Part shown: piece by piece, positions 55,462-56,413 of the stretch
How the letters are laid out: each line of letters starts with the position of its first letter
How positions within the stretch are numbered: the stretch's first letter is position 1
Source: Acidovorax delafieldii 2AN
Lineage (GTDB): Bacteria > Pseudomonadota > Gammaproteobacteria > Burkholderiales > Burkholderiaceae_C
DNA length: 56,413 bases
Assembly (NCBI RefSeq): GCF_000175235.1
Contig: NZ_ACQT01000008.1
Location: 1 to 56,413, forward strand
Direction of reading: 5' to 3'
The notes under the pieces: model-generated
Database searches by the model: none
What the model was told of the DNA's origin: nothing
What the model saw: the letters and a program-made list of their open reading frames with translations, nothing else
Translations under genes and position numbers: made by a program

Positions 55462-56413
55462 TTACCAGTCTTCTTTCACCGCCATCACGGCGTCGCGCCC
55501 CGCTGCGGCACGGCCGGCGAGCCAGGCCGTCACGGTGCCCGAGGCCACCACGGCCGCGCACAGCGCAAGCAGCCGTTCTGCGGGCACGCGCAGCTCCATC
55601 GTCCAGTGGAAGCTCTGGGGGTTGACCACGTGTACCAGGACCAGCGCCACGGCCAGGCCAAGCAGTACCCCTGCTGCGGCGCCCACGCCGGTCCATGCCG
55701 CTCCCTCGCCGGCCACCACGGCCAGAATCTGCCGCCGGGTGAGGCCCAGGTGCGCCAGCAGGCCGAATTCCTTGCGCCGCGCCAGCACCTGCGCGCTGAA
55801 GCTTGCCGCCACGCCAAACAGGCCGATACCGATGGCCACGGCCTGCAGCCAGTAGGTGACGGCAAAGCTGCGGTCGAAGATGCGCAGCGAGCGCTCCCGG
55901 ATTGCGCCCACCGAGACGAACTCCAGATCGGCCGCGCCAGCGCCGGCTGGGGATTGCGCACCCTCATCTGAGCCTGAGCCCCGCACGCCCGCCTGGTCCG
56001 CGCCAGCCAGGGCACGGATGGCCTGCTGCAGTTGCGCGAGGTCAGCCTTTTCGCTTGGCCAGAGGGCAAGGTCGGTGGCCCGGGTGTCGCCCGTGAGGGC
56101 CACGTAGTTGGGGCGGTCCATGACCACGGCGCCCGATTGGCGCGCATAGTCGCGCCAGACGCCTGCTATGAAAAAAGAAGCTGCTTGCGCTTGTGCCATA
56201 TGCGCTACAGGGTTGAAAGACTTTGAAAGTGCGGGCCAGTCCATGCCGGGGCGCAGGCCGTACAGATCAACCACGGCTTCGCTGATGTAAACGCCTTTCT
56301 TCCCCGCTGGCACGGGCAGAGCCTCGCCCACCAGCGGCAGCGCGCGGGCGGGGTTGTTGCCCAGGGGGCGGCTCAGCAGCACCAGCGCGGGGCGCGTGGG
56401 GTCGAGCTGGAGC
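55462..56413 (-). CDS. FtsX/LolC-family ABC transporter permease (N-terminal part beyond window)
   Basis: About 317 C-terminal residues. It ends with the typical FtsX domain: a helix (QAVAIGIGLFGVAASFSAQV), the cytoplasmic coupling stretch LARRKEFGLLAHLGLTRRQI, two more helices (AAAGVLLGLAVALVLVHVV and LLALCAAVVASGTVTAWLAG), then a short tail. The upstream part (VYISEAVVDLYGLRPGMDWP) is the periplasmic MacB-like domain. Such permeases, with an ATPase and an AttH-like protein, form envelope lipophilic-substrate transporters; the AttH-like gene at 51874-53079 is the likely partner, separated here by two genes and the inverted-repeat element. The stretch NPVAHMAQAQAASFFIAG is encoded by a palindromic-repeat copy. 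Confidence 0.85.
   Translation of the reverse strand, partial: LQLDPTRPALVLLSRPLGNNPARALPLVGEALPVPAGKKGVYISEAVVDLYGLRPGMDWPALSKSFNPVAHMAQAQAASFFIAGVWRDYARQSGAVVMDRPNYVALTGDTRATDLALWPSEKADLAQLQQAIRALAGADQAGVRGSGSDEGAQSPAGAGAADLEFVSVGAIRERSLRIFDRSFAVTYWLQAVAIGIGLFGVAASFSAQVLARRKEFGLLAHLGLTRRQILAVVAGEGAAWTGVGAAAGVLLGLAVALVLVHVVNPQSFHWTMELRVPAERLLALCAAVVASGTVTAWLAGRAAAGRDAVMAVKEDW
56164..56212 (+). repeat. Palindromic repeat copy D, inside the ABC permease gene
   Basis: GCTATGAAAAAAGAAGCTGC then TTGCGCTTG, a loop and TGCGCTACAGG. It has the layout of copies A-C but is within the reading frame of the minus-strand permease gene, which it lengthens without breaking. Confidence 0.55.

Overview
The window looks like chromosomal DNA of a high-GC Gram-negative betaproteobacterium, most likely a Comamonadaceae member close to Acidovorax. 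The pointers are the order pnp / tpiA-secG-tRNA-Leu-nuoA-N followed by DUF2818 and DUF1178 genes, a type IV pilus minor-pilin cluster running into ribD-ribE, and several copies of a short palindromic repeat with a GCGCTT...AAGCGC core of a kind I associate with this family. The species assignment is inference; no rRNA gene is present.

Layout. 1-5062: a LuxR-type response regulator cut by the window edge, an orphan protein with one cadherin-like repeat, a GNAT acetyltransferase, a HemK-like methyltransferase, an unknown protein and dusC. 5063-9390: a ClsC-type phospholipase D lipoprotein and amtB, the latter behind a very good sigma-54 promoter, then about 700 bases of unexplained DNA. 9391-11563: divergent mnmH (tRNA 2-selenouridine synthase) and selD (selenophosphate synthase); selD is broken by one extra T in a T7 run. 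11591-21385 (minus strand): two FimT/GspH-like pseudopilins, pilV, pilW, pilX, pilY1, pilE, then ribD and ribE. 21479-27687: a small exported protein, a PLP aminotransferase, rpsO, pnp, a quinone oxidoreductase and tpiA.

27729-43641 is the central block: secG, tRNA-Leu(GAG), the complete 14-gene respiratory complex I operon nuoA-nuoN in standard order with several 4-base start/stop overlaps, then DUF2818 and DUF1178 genes. 43701-51839: an MsbA-like ABC exporter on the minus strand, divergent from a complete branched-chain amino acid/amide importer (livG, livF, two tandem substrate-binding proteins, livH, livM) that ends at a clear intrinsic terminator. 51874-56413 (minus strand): a Tat-exported AttH/CrtC-like lipocalin protein, a Cds1-like PLP enzyme, a small exported protein with a C-terminal sorting-like tail, a 270-base element with 30-base terminal inverted repeats, and the C-terminal part of an FtsX/LolC-type ABC permease.

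Most of the window is ordinary core metabolism. The observations most worth follow-up are the selD frameshift beside an intact mnmH, the MITE-like structured element at 55061-55330, the palindromic repeat family (including one copy translated inside the ABC permease and one partial copy supplying the pnp ribosome-binding site), the sigma-54 promoter of amtB, the Lys-to-Arg change in the LivF Walker A motif, and an AT-rich patch inside pilY1. I found no CRISPR array, prophage or complete insertion sequence.
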